Of a DNA stretch of 15,341 nucleotides, positions 6,910-13,123 are shown in pieces. Origin of the DNA: Clostridia bacterium (GTDB lineage Bacteria > Bacillota > Clostridia > Oscillospirales > Butyricicoccaceae); contig JAFZPW010000056.1 in NCBI GenBank assembly GCA_017552495.1, positions 1-15,341 of the forward strand, written 5' to 3'. Made by a program: the position numbers and the translations under genes. How positions within the stretch are numbered: the first letter of the stretch is position 1; each line of letters opens with the position of its first letter. The notes below the pieces were generated by a model. The model was not told the DNA's origin. It saw only the letters and a list, made by a program, of their open reading frames with translations, and made no database searches.

Positions 6910-6930
6910 ATACCCGTGGACAAAGAAAGC
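6910..6930 (+). repeat. 21-bp repeat, copy 2
   Basis: This is the partner of 6115-6135, differing at three positions, about 795 bases away. The pair brackets the acetyltransferase gene and its promoter. Confidence 0.4.
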
Positions 6931-6982
6931 GCTTCTGTAAGCCTAAAGTCAGAAGTATCCCTGCAAACAGTAATTTGTAATC

Positions 6983-7471
6983 TCAATATCCGAAAAAAGT
7001 CATTACCCATGCAATTAAAGCAAAGACTAAAGGATGAACGACAAGTGTTCCAAACCATTTTTTAATTACTGTTTTTGAGGGAATATATGGTTTCAAGTCC
7101 TCAGTTCTAGGGATATTCCATGCATTAGTTTTGCCAACCCAATACCAATCAATAAAAATACGGTCAAATATATTCGCAATCATCGCTATAATCACCATCT
7201 GAATTAGGCTTTGGCGAAATCCTGTAGTTCCATTAATTACATAGACCATGTATGGAATAAGAATTGTCATTGGTAATGTAACCGCAATAGCAGCGATTAT
7301 GGTTCTCTTTTTGATTTGTTCCTTTGTAGTTAGACATAATTCTACTACTCTGTCCTGAACAGCTTTCTCATAAAAGCACACCAGTCCAACTGGACCGTCC
7401 TTTGCGATGCCAATTACACAGACAAGCAGTAAAATAAAGCACATTGCCAAGCCTTCTATTACAAGTATCAT
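6983..7471 (-). CDS. Small four-helix membrane protein, function unknown
   Basis: I cannot name this 162-residue protein. Four hydrophobic stretches are visible at about residues 4-22, 57-79, 86-105 and 141-161, so it is an integral membrane protein. Between the first two helices is a charged segment (YEKAVQDRVVELCLTTKEQIKKR). Between helices three and four is an aromatic-rich stretch with FDRIFIDWYW followed by VGKTNAWNIPRTEDLKPYI, likely conserved within its family. The ATG at 7471 has AAGGAGAG about nine bases upstream and its own promoter. Its DNA is visibly more AT-rich than the flanks, with many AAA, ATT and AAT codons, which suggests recent acquisition. No catalytic motif was seen. Confidence 0.8.
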   Translation of the reverse strand: MILVIEGLAMCFILLLVCVIGIAKDGPVGLVCFYEKAVQDRVVELCLTTKEQIKKRTIIAAIAVTLPMTILIPYMVYVINGTTGFRQSLIQMVIIAMIANIFDRIFIDWYWVGKTNAWNIPRTEDLKPYIPSKTVIKKWFGTLVVHPLVFALIAWVMTFFGY

Positions 7472-7512
7472 CCGAGAATCTCTCCTTCATACAAACTCCG
7501 TTTGTCGATATG

Positions 7513-7542
7513 ATTATACATCCATATACACGGCATAGTCAA
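7513..7542 (-). promoter_or_regulatory. Promoter for the four-helix membrane protein
   Basis: On the minus strand TTGACT (7537-7542) and TATAAT (7513-7518) are separated by 18 bases. Transcription should begin near 7505, leaving a leader of about 35 bases. This lies in the 206-base gap 7472-7677. Confidence 0.7.
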
Positions 7543-7608
7543 TCACATCTAACTATGCAATAGCTTCTATTGTTAACTCCCAAAGAGCAGGAAGGAGACA
7601 CTTCTTTA

Positions 7609-7660
7609 CGAAGGGCCTCCCTTTCGAAGCGCCTCCGTTTGCCTGCGTTTCGTTTGCCTG
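7609..7660. repeat. Short degenerate tandem repeats
   Basis: GAAGGGCCTCC (7610-7620) recurs as GAAGCGCCTCC (7626-7636) with a 16-base period. CGTTTGCCTG (7636-7645) then recurs exactly at 7651-7660 with a 15-base period. No reading frame or obvious terminator accounts for this block, which lies downstream of the alpha/beta hydrolase stop. Confidence 0.5.
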
Positions 7661-7677
7661 TTTGCGGCGCGGCGGGG

Positions 7678-8616
7678 TCATTTTCGCGGGATGTGCCGGT
7701 CCAAAAACACGTCCAGCGCAGCGGTGACTTTAGGCTCGTCCACCAGATAACTCATGCCGTGCGCGGCGCCGGGAACGGTAATCAGCGTCTTCTCCCCCAC
7801 GGCGGCCGCATAGTTTTCCCGGGACATGGCGCAGGGAACAAAGGTGTCGGCCTCGCCGTGGATCAGCAAGACAGGCAGCTTCGTGCGTGCCAGCGATATG
7901 CGGGCGTCTGCGCCGTCTATGGAAAAGCCCGCGACCAGACGGCACATGGGACTTGCGCCCCACAGCAAAAGCTGCGGGAAGGGAAAGCGGCTCCCGATCA
8001 CTGCGGTAAAGATCGCCCGGGGCGAGGTGTAGCCGCAATCGGCCACAATGCAGCGCACGGAGGCGGGCAGAGGCAGATCGGCAGTCATAAGCACCGTGGC
8101 GGCCCCCATAGACATCCCTTCCAAAACAATGGGATGCTCCGGCCCGAACTGCCTGGCGACCCAATCGGCCCAGGATTGCACGTCCCGCCGCTCTTTTACG
8201 CCCATGGTGAGCCATTTTCCGCCGCTTTTCAGATGGGCCCGCTGGTCGATCACCAAAAGCTGGAAGCCCCGCGCAAACAGCGGGCGCATGGCGCAACTGA
8301 AATCCGCCGCCCCGCTGCTGTGATAGCCGTGGCATAAAATCACCGTTCCCCGGGGCTGCGCCTGGCGAACGAGCGTGGCGTGGAGCCGAAGGCCGTCGAA
8401 GCTGTTGATAAAAACATCCTCGTGCTTTTGAGCGGGGAACCATTCCCTCGCCTGCCGGATGGCGGGAAGATAGCCCGCCATGGGCGTTCCCTCCAGCAGC
8501 CGAAAGACCGAATCCGGATTGTCCCGCCGGCGGCGCAGAGACAGCCGGATCATCAAAAGACAAAGCAACAAATACAGGGCAAAGCCGCCCAAAAGAACAA
8601 AAACAAAAGGTTTCAT
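7678..8616 (-). CDS. Membrane-anchored alpha/beta hydrolase
   Basis: This is a serine hydrolase of the alpha/beta fold, 312 residues from ATG at 8616. A hydrophobic N-terminal segment (about residues 4-24) followed by RLSLRRRR looks like an uncleaved anchor or signal-anchor. The catalytic domain shows the oxyanion-hole strand VILCHGYH, the nucleophile elbow GMSMG with S169, the acid D257 in HGEADTFVP, and H286 in GAAHGMSY. The layout resembles Bacillus YqkD-type hydrolases; the substrate is unknown. A GTG six bases further out (8622) is in frame, but GGGAG lies only one base from it and seven from the ATG, so ATG is chosen. It follows the VanW gene on the same strand after 115 bases. Confidence 0.88.
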   Translation of the reverse strand: MKPFVFVLLGGFALYLLLCLLMIRLSLRRRRDNPDSVFRLLEGTPMAGYLPAIRQAREWFPAQKHEDVFINSFDGLRLHATLVRQAQPRGTVILCHGYHSSGAADFSCAMRPLFARGFQLLVIDQRAHLKSGGKWLTMGVKERRDVQSWADWVARQFGPEHPIVLEGMSMGAATVLMTADLPLPASVRCIVADCGYTSPRAIFTAVIGSRFPFPQLLLWGASPMCRLVAGFSIDGADARISLARTKLPVLLIHGEADTFVPCAMSRENYAAAVGEKTLITVPGAAHGMSYLVDEPKVTAALDVFLDRHIPRK

Positions 8617-8636
8617 GGTCACACTCCCAAAGCAAG

Positions 8637-8676
8637 CCCGCGTTTGCGGGGCACATCAGAGCGCAGATTGCTGCGC
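8637..8676 (-). other. Two small hairpins in the vanW-hydrolase gap
   Basis: CCCGC/GCGGG (8637-8641 with 8646-8650) and GCGCAG/CTGCGC (8661-8666 with 8671-8676) each have a four-base loop. No strong T run follows on the minus strand, so read-through into the hydrolase is likely. A weak promoter could also lie in this gap; I could not place one with confidence. Confidence 0.4.
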
Positions 8677-8731
8677 CGTTGCTTTTGACAGAATACAGAA
8701 TTTGTCGCGCAAGACAATGCAAGGCGTTGTG

Positions 8732-9550
8732 TCATCGAATTTTTTCCGGATCAATATAACTGGCGTCGTAGCACACCCTGGCATGGGGCGCCTGCAAAAG
8801 CGCGCGGAAACGTTCATTTCCGGTTTCCCGATCCACGCAGCGGCGGATCACCCGGTTGTTGCGGTACCAGACGCCGTTTTCCCGGGAAAAATACTCCTCC
8901 TCGCAACAGATGTGCCATATGTGGTCGGGCCGGGCCGAGCAGCGCAGTTCGCCCCGCAGGTATTCCCCGTCGCTGTGCACAAGGAGTTGATAGGTATCGC
9001 AGGTATCGTTGCGGAAACGATAGTCGAGGTAGTTGTATAATATCGACGTTCCCACACCGAAGGGCACTTGCCGACCAAAGTCGGGGAATAGATCGTAGTC
9101 ATCGTGGTGATGGCGCTCGGTAATCGTCAGGTCGGCGTGCAGAATCATCCAGTGGATGAGATTGGTGAACTGGCACATGCCGCCGCCCACGCTTTCTCCG
9201 GGCGTGCCGTTGTGCAGCACCATCCCGGGCAAAAAGCCCCGCTTCGCGGTGCACCGCCCCACCAGCCGCCAGAAGGAGAAGGTCTCGCCCGGGCGGATCA
9301 GAACGCCGTTGACATACGGCGCGGCCAGGCCCAGTGAAACGGCCTTGTTGTTTTGCAGGCGCATATCCACCTGTCCCAGCGTCCGGCGAATGAGGGAATT
9401 GTGTCGGTAGATCAAAGCCGGCAGGGGATCTTCCTGCTTCTGCGCGGCAAAGCGCACGCCGGAAAGGGCGTCCTTCAGCTTGCGCTGAAGGATGTTTTTC
9501 TCCACCGCGATGCGATAGGCGGCGGGCGAGAGTTCCGAAAATCGTTTCAT
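8732..9550 (-). CDS. VanW family protein
   Basis: The 272-residue protein carries the VanW-family core. RPGETFSFWRLVG is at 86-98, the glycine/cysteine box GGGMCQFTN at 122-130, and HHHDDYDLFPDFGR at 147-160. A GVGTSILYNYLDYRFRN strand follows. VanW was named from vanB-type glycopeptide-resistance clusters, but most homologues are chromosomal and of unknown biochemical role. There are no vanR/S/H/B/X neighbours, so this is not evidence of resistance. No signal peptide or membrane helix is seen. GGGAGG is six bases before the ATG, inside the upstream gene. The start overlaps the stop of the pseudouridine synthase gene by four bases. Confidence 0.92.
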   Translation of the reverse strand: MKRFSELSPAAYRIAVEKNILQRKLKDALSGVRFAAQKQEDPLPALIYRHNSLIRRTLGQVDMRLQNNKAVSLGLAAPYVNGVLIRPGETFSFWRLVGRCTAKRGFLPGMVLHNGTPGESVGGGMCQFTNLIHWMILHADLTITERHHHDDYDLFPDFGRQVPFGVGTSILYNYLDYRFRNDTCDTYQLLVHSDGEYLRGELRCSARPDHIWHICCEEEYFSRENGVWYRNNRVIRRCVDRETGNERFRALLQAPHARVCYDASYIDPEKIR

Positions 9551-10455
9551 AGTCGGCCTCCCAGCAGACGGGTAAAAATTTCAGGATCGGGAGCAGCAAA
9601 GGACAGCGCCTCTCCCGTAGACGGGTGGAGCAGCGACAGGAGGCAGGAATGCAGGGCGAAGCCCGTCATTCCCGGAATCTCCCGTCCGTACATGAAATCG
9701 CCGCACAGCGGAAATCCCAGATGGCTCATGTGGCAGCGAATTTGGTGGGTGCGGCCGGTTTCCAGTCGCAGCTCCAGCAGCGCCCGCCCGCCCTGGCGGC
9801 GCAAAACGCGAAAATGGGTCACGGCCCGCTGGCCGTCGTCCCGCACACAACGGCGGATGCCGCAGCCCTCGGCCTTGCCGATGGGCAGATCCACCGTGCC
9901 TTCGTCGGGCATGGCGTCGCCCTCTGTCACCGCATGGTAGATCCTTCGGATGTCCCCTGCCGCAAGTTGATCCTCCAGCCGTTGGGCGGCCAGTTTGTTT
10001 TTGGCGCAGGTCATCAGGCCCGAGGTGCCCCGGTCCAGCCGGTTGATGGCGCGAAAGGTGGGGGTCTGCCCCATCTGTGAGAGGTGCCATACCACCCGGT
10101 TGCCCAGGGTGTCGCCGTCCCGATGGCCGGGGCTGGGGTGGACGGCAAGCCCGGCGGGCTTGTTGAGGATGAGCAGGTCGCCGTCTTCATAAACGATATC
10201 CAGCGCCCCGGGCGCAGGCGGCACGCGGCGGGTTTTTCCCGAGTCTGGCTCCCGCAGGATCGAAAGCGCCTGTCCCGCCGTCACCCGCTGTCGCACGGTG
10301 ACGCGGACGCCGTCCAGCAAAATTCCGGTTTCACTGGTCTTGAGCTGGCGCAGCAGATTGGCGGACAGGCGAAACTCCCGCCTTAGCAGGGTCAGCACCT
10401 CCAACCCGGCGTCCTCCGGCTGGCAGAGATAGGTTAGACGATCCGTGCGCGCCAC
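9547..10455 (-). CDS. RluA-family RNA pseudouridine synthase
   Basis: RluA-type enzymes convert uridine to pseudouridine in rRNA or tRNA. This 302-residue protein has an N-terminal S4-like region (about 14-65), then the catalytic domain with NKPAGLAVHPSPGH at about 98-111. The motif RLDRGTSGL follows, with catalytic aspartate D141, then ETGRTHQIR at 242-250 and HMSHLGFPLCGD at 252-263. Without experiment it cannot be assigned to RluA, RluC, RluD or a YhcT-like target. Start is GTG at 10455, with only a weak purine-rich stretch upstream and a leader of about a dozen bases. An ATG start is not available without losing the S4 region. It is the first gene of the unit with vanW. Confidence 0.92.
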   Translation of the reverse strand: MARTDRLTYLCQPEDAGLEVLTLLRREFRLSANLLRQLKTSETGILLDGVRVTVRQRVTAGQALSILREPDSGKTRRVPPAPGALDIVYEDGDLLILNKPAGLAVHPSPGHRDGDTLGNRVVWHLSQMGQTPTFRAINRLDRGTSGLMTCAKNKLAAQRLEDQLAAGDIRRIYHAVTEGDAMPDEGTVDLPIGKAEGCGIRRCVRDDGQRAVTHFRVLRRQGGRALLELRLETGRTHQIRCHMSHLGFPLCGDFMYGREIPGMTGFALHSCLLSLLHPSTGEALSFAAPDPEIFTRLLGGRL

Positions 10456-10473
10456 CTCTCTTTCTTGAAAACG

Positions 10474-10502
10474 ATTATATCATGTTGCGCCGCGGGTTGC
10501 AA
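10474..10502 (-). promoter_or_regulatory. Promoter for the pseudouridine synthase-vanW unit
   Basis: On the minus strand TTGCAA (10497-10502), a 17-base spacer and TATAAT (10474-10479) form a good promoter. The predicted start near 10467 gives a very short leader. The -35 box lies inside the first of two TTGCAA repeats. Confidence 0.62.
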
Positions 10503-10508
10503 GCCGGG
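10493..10508. repeat. TTGCAA-centred repeat, copy 1 (possible operator)
   Basis: CGGGTTGCAAGCCGGG resembles the sequence at 10542-10557, and TTGCAA itself is palindromic. The copy covers the -35 box of the minus-strand promoter, where a bound repressor would block transcription. Operator function is inference. Confidence 0.4.
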
Positions 10509-10541
10509 AAACTGTGAACGACTTCTGAATTCTCTGTCTGC

Positions 10542-10557
10542 GGGGGTTGCAAACCGG
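10542..10557. repeat. TTGCAA-centred repeat, copy 2 (possible operator)
   Basis: GGGGGTTGCAAACCGG repeats the first copy with its TTGCAA core exactly 50 bases away, close to five helical turns. GGTTGCAAACC is an imperfect inverted repeat. It covers the -35 of a possible + strand promoter. Confidence 0.4.
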
Positions 10558-10576
10558 TTGGATTTTGTGATATTAT
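10547..10576 (+). promoter_or_regulatory. Possible + strand promoter facing away from the pseudouridine synthase
   Basis: TTGCAA (10547-10552), an 18-base spacer and TATTAT (10571-10576) are followed by an A-rich tract. It would start a transcript near 10583 that enters the structured region before the CBS gene. The -35 match is only fair and an alternative -10 register exists. Confidence 0.38.
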
Positions 10577-10582
10577 ATAAAA

Positions 10583-10723
10583 AAAAAGGGCGGTCGGAAA
10601 ATCTCCTGTGCAACATCACTCATTTTCTCGGGACGGCCCGCTTTGGACTGCCGAAGGCCGGAGAAAAACGCCGCCATCAAGAAAGGAGGCGGATCGAAGA
10701 CGACGAAAAAGTCTTGGTTTTTT
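10583..10723 (+). ncRNA. Possible structured RNA or leader
   Basis: Several nested pairings fit a three-way junction. P1 is 10589-10595 with 10646-10652 (seven pairs, one G-U), P2 is GAAAAT 10597-10602 with ATTTTC 10622-10627, and P3 is CGGG/CCCG at 10629-10632 and 10637-10640. An alternative stem, TTTTCTC 10623-10629 with GAGAAAA 10661-10667, excludes P2. A CCGCC/GGCGG hairpin (10671-10692) follows, then AAGAC/GTCTT (10697-10715) and six T at 10718-10723, resembling a terminator. I do not recognise a known RNA family. It could equally be an untranslated leader or chance pairing. Confidence 0.28.
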
Positions 10724-10742
10724 CCGAAGGATATGGTACAAT
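10714..10742 (+). promoter_or_regulatory. Promoter for the CBS-domain gene, extended -10
   Basis: TTGGTT (10714-10719), a 17-base spacer and TACAAT (10737-10742) preceded by TGG give an extended -10 promoter. Start near 10749 leaves a leader of about 36 bases containing AAAGGA. The -35 box overlaps the terminator-like T run of the proposed upstream RNA. Confidence 0.65.
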
Positions 10743-10784
10743 CATATCGTTAAGGAATTCACGTTTTCCTGAGAAAGGATTTGC

Positions 10785-11240
10785 ATGAACATTTTACGAT
10801 TCCTGACGCCCAAGCAGGAAGTGATCTATCTGTATGAGGATTATACGATGGAACAGGCGCTCCGGGTGATGGAGCGAGCCCGGTACAGCGCCGTCCCCGT
10901 GGTGCGCCGCACCGGTGAGTATGTGGGCACCGTTACCGAGGGCGATCTGCTCTGGGCGGTGCGCCGCCTGGAAAACGGCTTTGCCGACGCGCCCCACACC
11001 CCCTTGCGGACGATCCCTCATCATCGGGACAACCGACCGCTGCGGGCGTCGCTGGACGTTACCGCGCTGCTGGAAACCTCCATGGAGCAAAATTTTGCCC
11101 CCGTGGTGGACGATCGGGGGATGTTTATCGGCATCATCACCCGCCGCCGGGTGATGAAATACCTGCGGCAGCAGTTGGAGGAATTGGGCATCCGTCCCCC
11201 GTCTGTCGAGGAAAAAACGGTTCACGTCCACGCATCTTGA
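10785..11240 (+). CDS. Stand-alone pair of CBS domains, CbpB/DarB-like
   Basis: CBS pairs bind adenine nucleotides and act as regulatory sensors. This 151-residue protein is little more than two CBS motifs, about residues 10-62 and 70-127. Each ends in the typical Gly-hydrophobic-Thr pattern: GTVTEGDLLWA at 48-58 and GIITRRRVMKYL at 115-126. Size and layout resemble the c-di-AMP-binding proteins CbpB (Listeria) and DarB/YkuL (Bacillus), which bind and control the (p)ppGpp synthetase Rel and pyruvate carboxylase. That resemblance is by eye and ligand identity is inferred. The ATG at 10785 has AAAGGA five bases upstream, its own promoter and a terminator, so the gene is monocistronic. Confidence 0.85.
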   Translation: MNILRFLTPKQEVIYLYEDYTMEQALRVMERARYSAVPVVRRTGEYVGTVTEGDLLWAVRRLENGFADAPHTPLRTIPHHRDNRPLRASLDVTALLETSMEQNFAPVVDDRGMFIGIITRRRVMKYLRQQLEELGIRPPSVEEKTVHVHAS

Positions 11241-11251
11241 AGCAAAAAATC

Positions 11252-11284
11252 ACCGCCGCCTGTAAAACGGGCGGCGGTTTTCTT
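11252..11284. terminator. Shared bidirectional terminator between CBS and YggS-type genes
   Basis: ACCGCCGCC (11252-11260) pairs with GGCGGCGGT (11270-11278). On the + strand it is followed by a T-rich TTTTCTTT; on the minus strand the A-run at 11244-11249 becomes six T. It ends both convergent transcripts and overlaps the YggS-type gene stop. Confidence 0.88.
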
Positions 11285-12012
11285 TATTCCGCTTGGTTGG
11301 GATAGCTTCGCGGACCGTAAATGGCCGTTCCCACTCGCACGAGGGTGGCGCCTTCGGCGATGGCGGCCAGATAACTGTCCGTCATGCCCATGGAAAGCAC
11401 CTCCATGCGGGCGTTTTCGTAGTGCCGTCCGGCGGCCCGCTCCGAAAGCTCCCGCAGCGCGGCAAACCAGCGGCGGCTTTCGGGGCCGTTGTCAAAGGCG
11501 GGAGGAATGGCCATCAGTCCCCGGACGAACACGTGCGTTAGCCCGGCGGCCCGCTCCATCAGCGGCCAGAGATCCTCGGCGGCGGCGCCGGTCTTGGTGA
11601 TCTCGCCGCCCACATTGAGTTCAAACAGGATCTCCTGCCGCAACCCCTGTTTTTCGGCTTCTTTGTCCACGGCTTCCAGCAGGCGAAGACTGTCCACGCT
11701 CTCGATCACAGTGGCGCGGCCAACCACCTTTTTCACCTTGTTGGTCTGCAAATGGCCGATAAAATGAGCAGGCTTTTGCAGAAAGGCTCCGGCGTCAAAG
11801 TGCTTCACCAGTTCCTGCATATGATTTTCCCCGAACAGATCCACCGGCAGCGCGGCGCTTTCCCGCACGGTCTCGCAGGAGCGGGTCTTGCAGACGGCGC
11901 ACAGCAAAATGTCATCAGGGTCGCGTCCGGCGCTTTTGGCTGCCTGCGCCATCTTTTCCCGGATCGCAGCCACATTTTCCGCCATGCGGGCGGCGTCGTA
12001 GGCTTCCGGCAT
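11284..12012 (-). CDS. YggS/YlmE-type PLP-binding homeostasis protein
   Basis: Members of this family (YggS, YlmE, human PLPBP) hold pyridoxal phosphate and keep B6 and amino acid pools balanced, with no clear enzymatic activity. The 242-residue protein shows the PLP lysine K42 in LLCAVCKTRS, then GENHMQELVKH, HFIGHLQTNKVKKVV, and SMGMTDSYLAAIAEGATLVR continuing into VGTAIYGPR, the phosphate-binding end. The frame runs 13 codons further upstream to another start, but that extension overlaps the previous gene. The ATG at 12012, one base after the upstream TAA with GGAG at good spacing, gives the normal N-terminus. It is last in a three-gene operon. Confidence 0.93.
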   Translation of the reverse strand: MPEAYDAARMAENVAAIREKMAQAAKSAGRDPDDILLCAVCKTRSCETVRESAALPVDLFGENHMQELVKHFDAGAFLQKPAHFIGHLQTNKVKKVVGRATVIESVDSLRLLEAVDKEAEKQGLRQEILFELNVGGEITKTGAAAEDLWPLMERAAGLTHVFVRGLMAIPPAFDNGPESRRWFAALRELSERAAGRHYENARMEVLSMGMTDSYLAAIAEGATLVRVGTAIYGPRSYPNQAE

Positions 12013-12013
12013 T

Positions 12014-12559
12014 TTACAGCTCCAGATAGACGGCGCGGGAGCCGCCCACATATTTTGGGCGGGTGCGGGCGCACAGGATGTTGGCCTCGCCGATCTGCTT
12101 CAGGCTGAGACGCACGGGAACGGCCACCTGACGCAGGTGCATCCCGATGAGCGTCCCGCCGATGTCCAGGCCGGCGTCGGCCACGATGCGCTCCACCGCC
12201 ACGGGATCCTTGAAATTCGCATAAGCCGTCACGGCAAAGGAGCCGCCCGCATGGGGCTGCGGCACCACGTTGACGATCTCCCAGTCCTTGCGCTCGGCAA
12301 GCTCCCGCTCCACGATGAGCGAGCGGTTGAGATGTTCGCAGCACTGAACGGCCAGCCAAATGCCCTTTTCCCGCAAAACGGGATATATGCCCGCAAAGGC
12401 GGCTTGGGCGGCCTCCATACTGGAGCCCTTCCCGATGCGCTGGCCAACCATTTCACTGGAGGAGCAGCCCACCACCAGCACCTGGCCTTCCTTGAGCTTT
12501 GCCTGCTCCAGCAGTTCGGTCACGGCCTGCCGGGCCTGCGCGGTGATCTCTTCGTACAT
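12014..12559 (-). CDS. UPF0340 / TIGR01440 family protein (YwlG-like)
   Basis: This 181-residue protein matches the conserved Firmicutes family typified by Bacillus YwlG, of unknown function. Visible hallmarks are the N-terminal helix ITAQARQAVTELLEQAKLK, the strand VLVVGCSSSEMVGQRIGKGSS at about 28-48, and AVQCCEHLNRSLIVERE at about 70-86. Glycine-rich blocks follow around VNVVPQPHAGGSFAV and IGGTLIGMHLRQVAVPVR. The CSSSE and CCEHLNR stretches look like an active or ligand-binding site, but that is inference. No membrane segment is present. It starts three bases after the ECF component stop and ends one base before the YggS-type start, so all three genes are co-translated. Confidence 0.9.
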   Translation of the reverse strand: MYEEITAQARQAVTELLEQAKLKEGQVLVVGCSSSEMVGQRIGKGSSMEAAQAAFAGIYPVLREKGIWLAVQCCEHLNRSLIVERELAERKDWEIVNVVPQPHAGGSFAVTAYANFKDPVAVERIVADAGLDIGGTLIGMHLRQVAVPVRLSLKQIGEANILCARTRPKYVGGSRAVYLEL

Positions 12560-12562
12560 CTG

Positions 12563-13090
12563 TCATCGACCTTTCCAAAAATATTGTTCTAATTGGGCGA
12601 TGCGGGACAGCGCCTGATACAGCGCGACGGAAACCGCCGCGCCAAGCGCACCCTGCACCAGGTTGGCGGGGATGCTGGCCACAGCGGCCTCGAACCGCCC
12701 CAGCAAAAACGCCTTGTAAAGAAAATAACCCGCCGCCATAAACAATTCGGCCGGTATGGCCGCCAGACTCATTTGAAGCACCGAGGGCCGCTTGCCTTGC
12801 AGAGCCTTTTTCAGCAGCAGCGCGGCGATCAGAGCCGAGCCGCCTTTGATGAAAAATGTGCCCGGGAGATAGTGCGGATAACCCGCCAGCAGGTCGGCCA
12901 TTGCCGAGCCCAAGCCCCCCGCCAGAAAGCCGTAGCCCGGGCCCAGAACAAAGGCGCCCAGCAAAACCACCCCGTCGCCCAGATTGGTATACCCCATCAC
13001 GGTGGGCACGCGGATGAGCAGCGTGGCCGCACAGGCCAGCGCGGCGAACACCGCCGCCAAAACGGCGCGGTGGAGTTTGTCTGCGGTCAT
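12563..13090 (-). CDS. ECF transporter substrate-binding (S) component
   Basis: S components are small membrane proteins that capture a vitamin and dock onto a shared EcfT-EcfA-EcfA' energy module. The 175-residue protein has about six hydrophobic segments. It also has the family's central signature NLGDGVVLLGAFVLGPGYGF at about 36-55, continuing to LAGGLGSAMADLLAGYPHYLPG, typical of the PF07155-like group. Substrate is not readable from sequence. Its place at the head of an operon with a PLP-binding protein makes a B6 vitamer a candidate; hydroxymethylpyrimidine or riboflavin types are alternatives. GAGGGGG is seven bases before the ATG. No ATPase or EcfT gene is in the window, so it must use a module encoded elsewhere. 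Confidence 0.87.
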   Translation of the reverse strand: MTADKLHRAVLAAVFAALACAATLLIRVPTVMGYTNLGDGVVLLGAFVLGPGYGFLAGGLGSAMADLLAGYPHYLPGTFFIKGGSALIAALLLKKALQGKRPSVLQMSLAAIPAELFMAAGYFLYKAFLLGRFEAAVASIPANLVQGALGAAVSVALYQALSRIAQLEQYFWKGR

Positions 13091-13123
13091 GAAATACCCC
13101 CTCTTTTTTTTCTGTCTGCTTTT

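Noticed and set aside
6601..7065. + strand open frame of 154 codons across the hairpin cluster
   Set aside because: It crosses the acetyltransferase promoter, start region and several hairpins, has no ribosome binding site and shows no domain.
8732..9550. Reading the VanW gene as a vancomycin resistance determinant
   Set aside because: No van regulator, ligase or dipeptidase genes are near, and VanW-family proteins are common chromosomal genes.
10465..10788. + strand open frame of 107 codons in the intergenic region before the CBS gene
   Set aside because: It begins inside the minus-strand promoter region with no ribosome binding site and spans promoter and hairpin signals; the composition is not protein-like.
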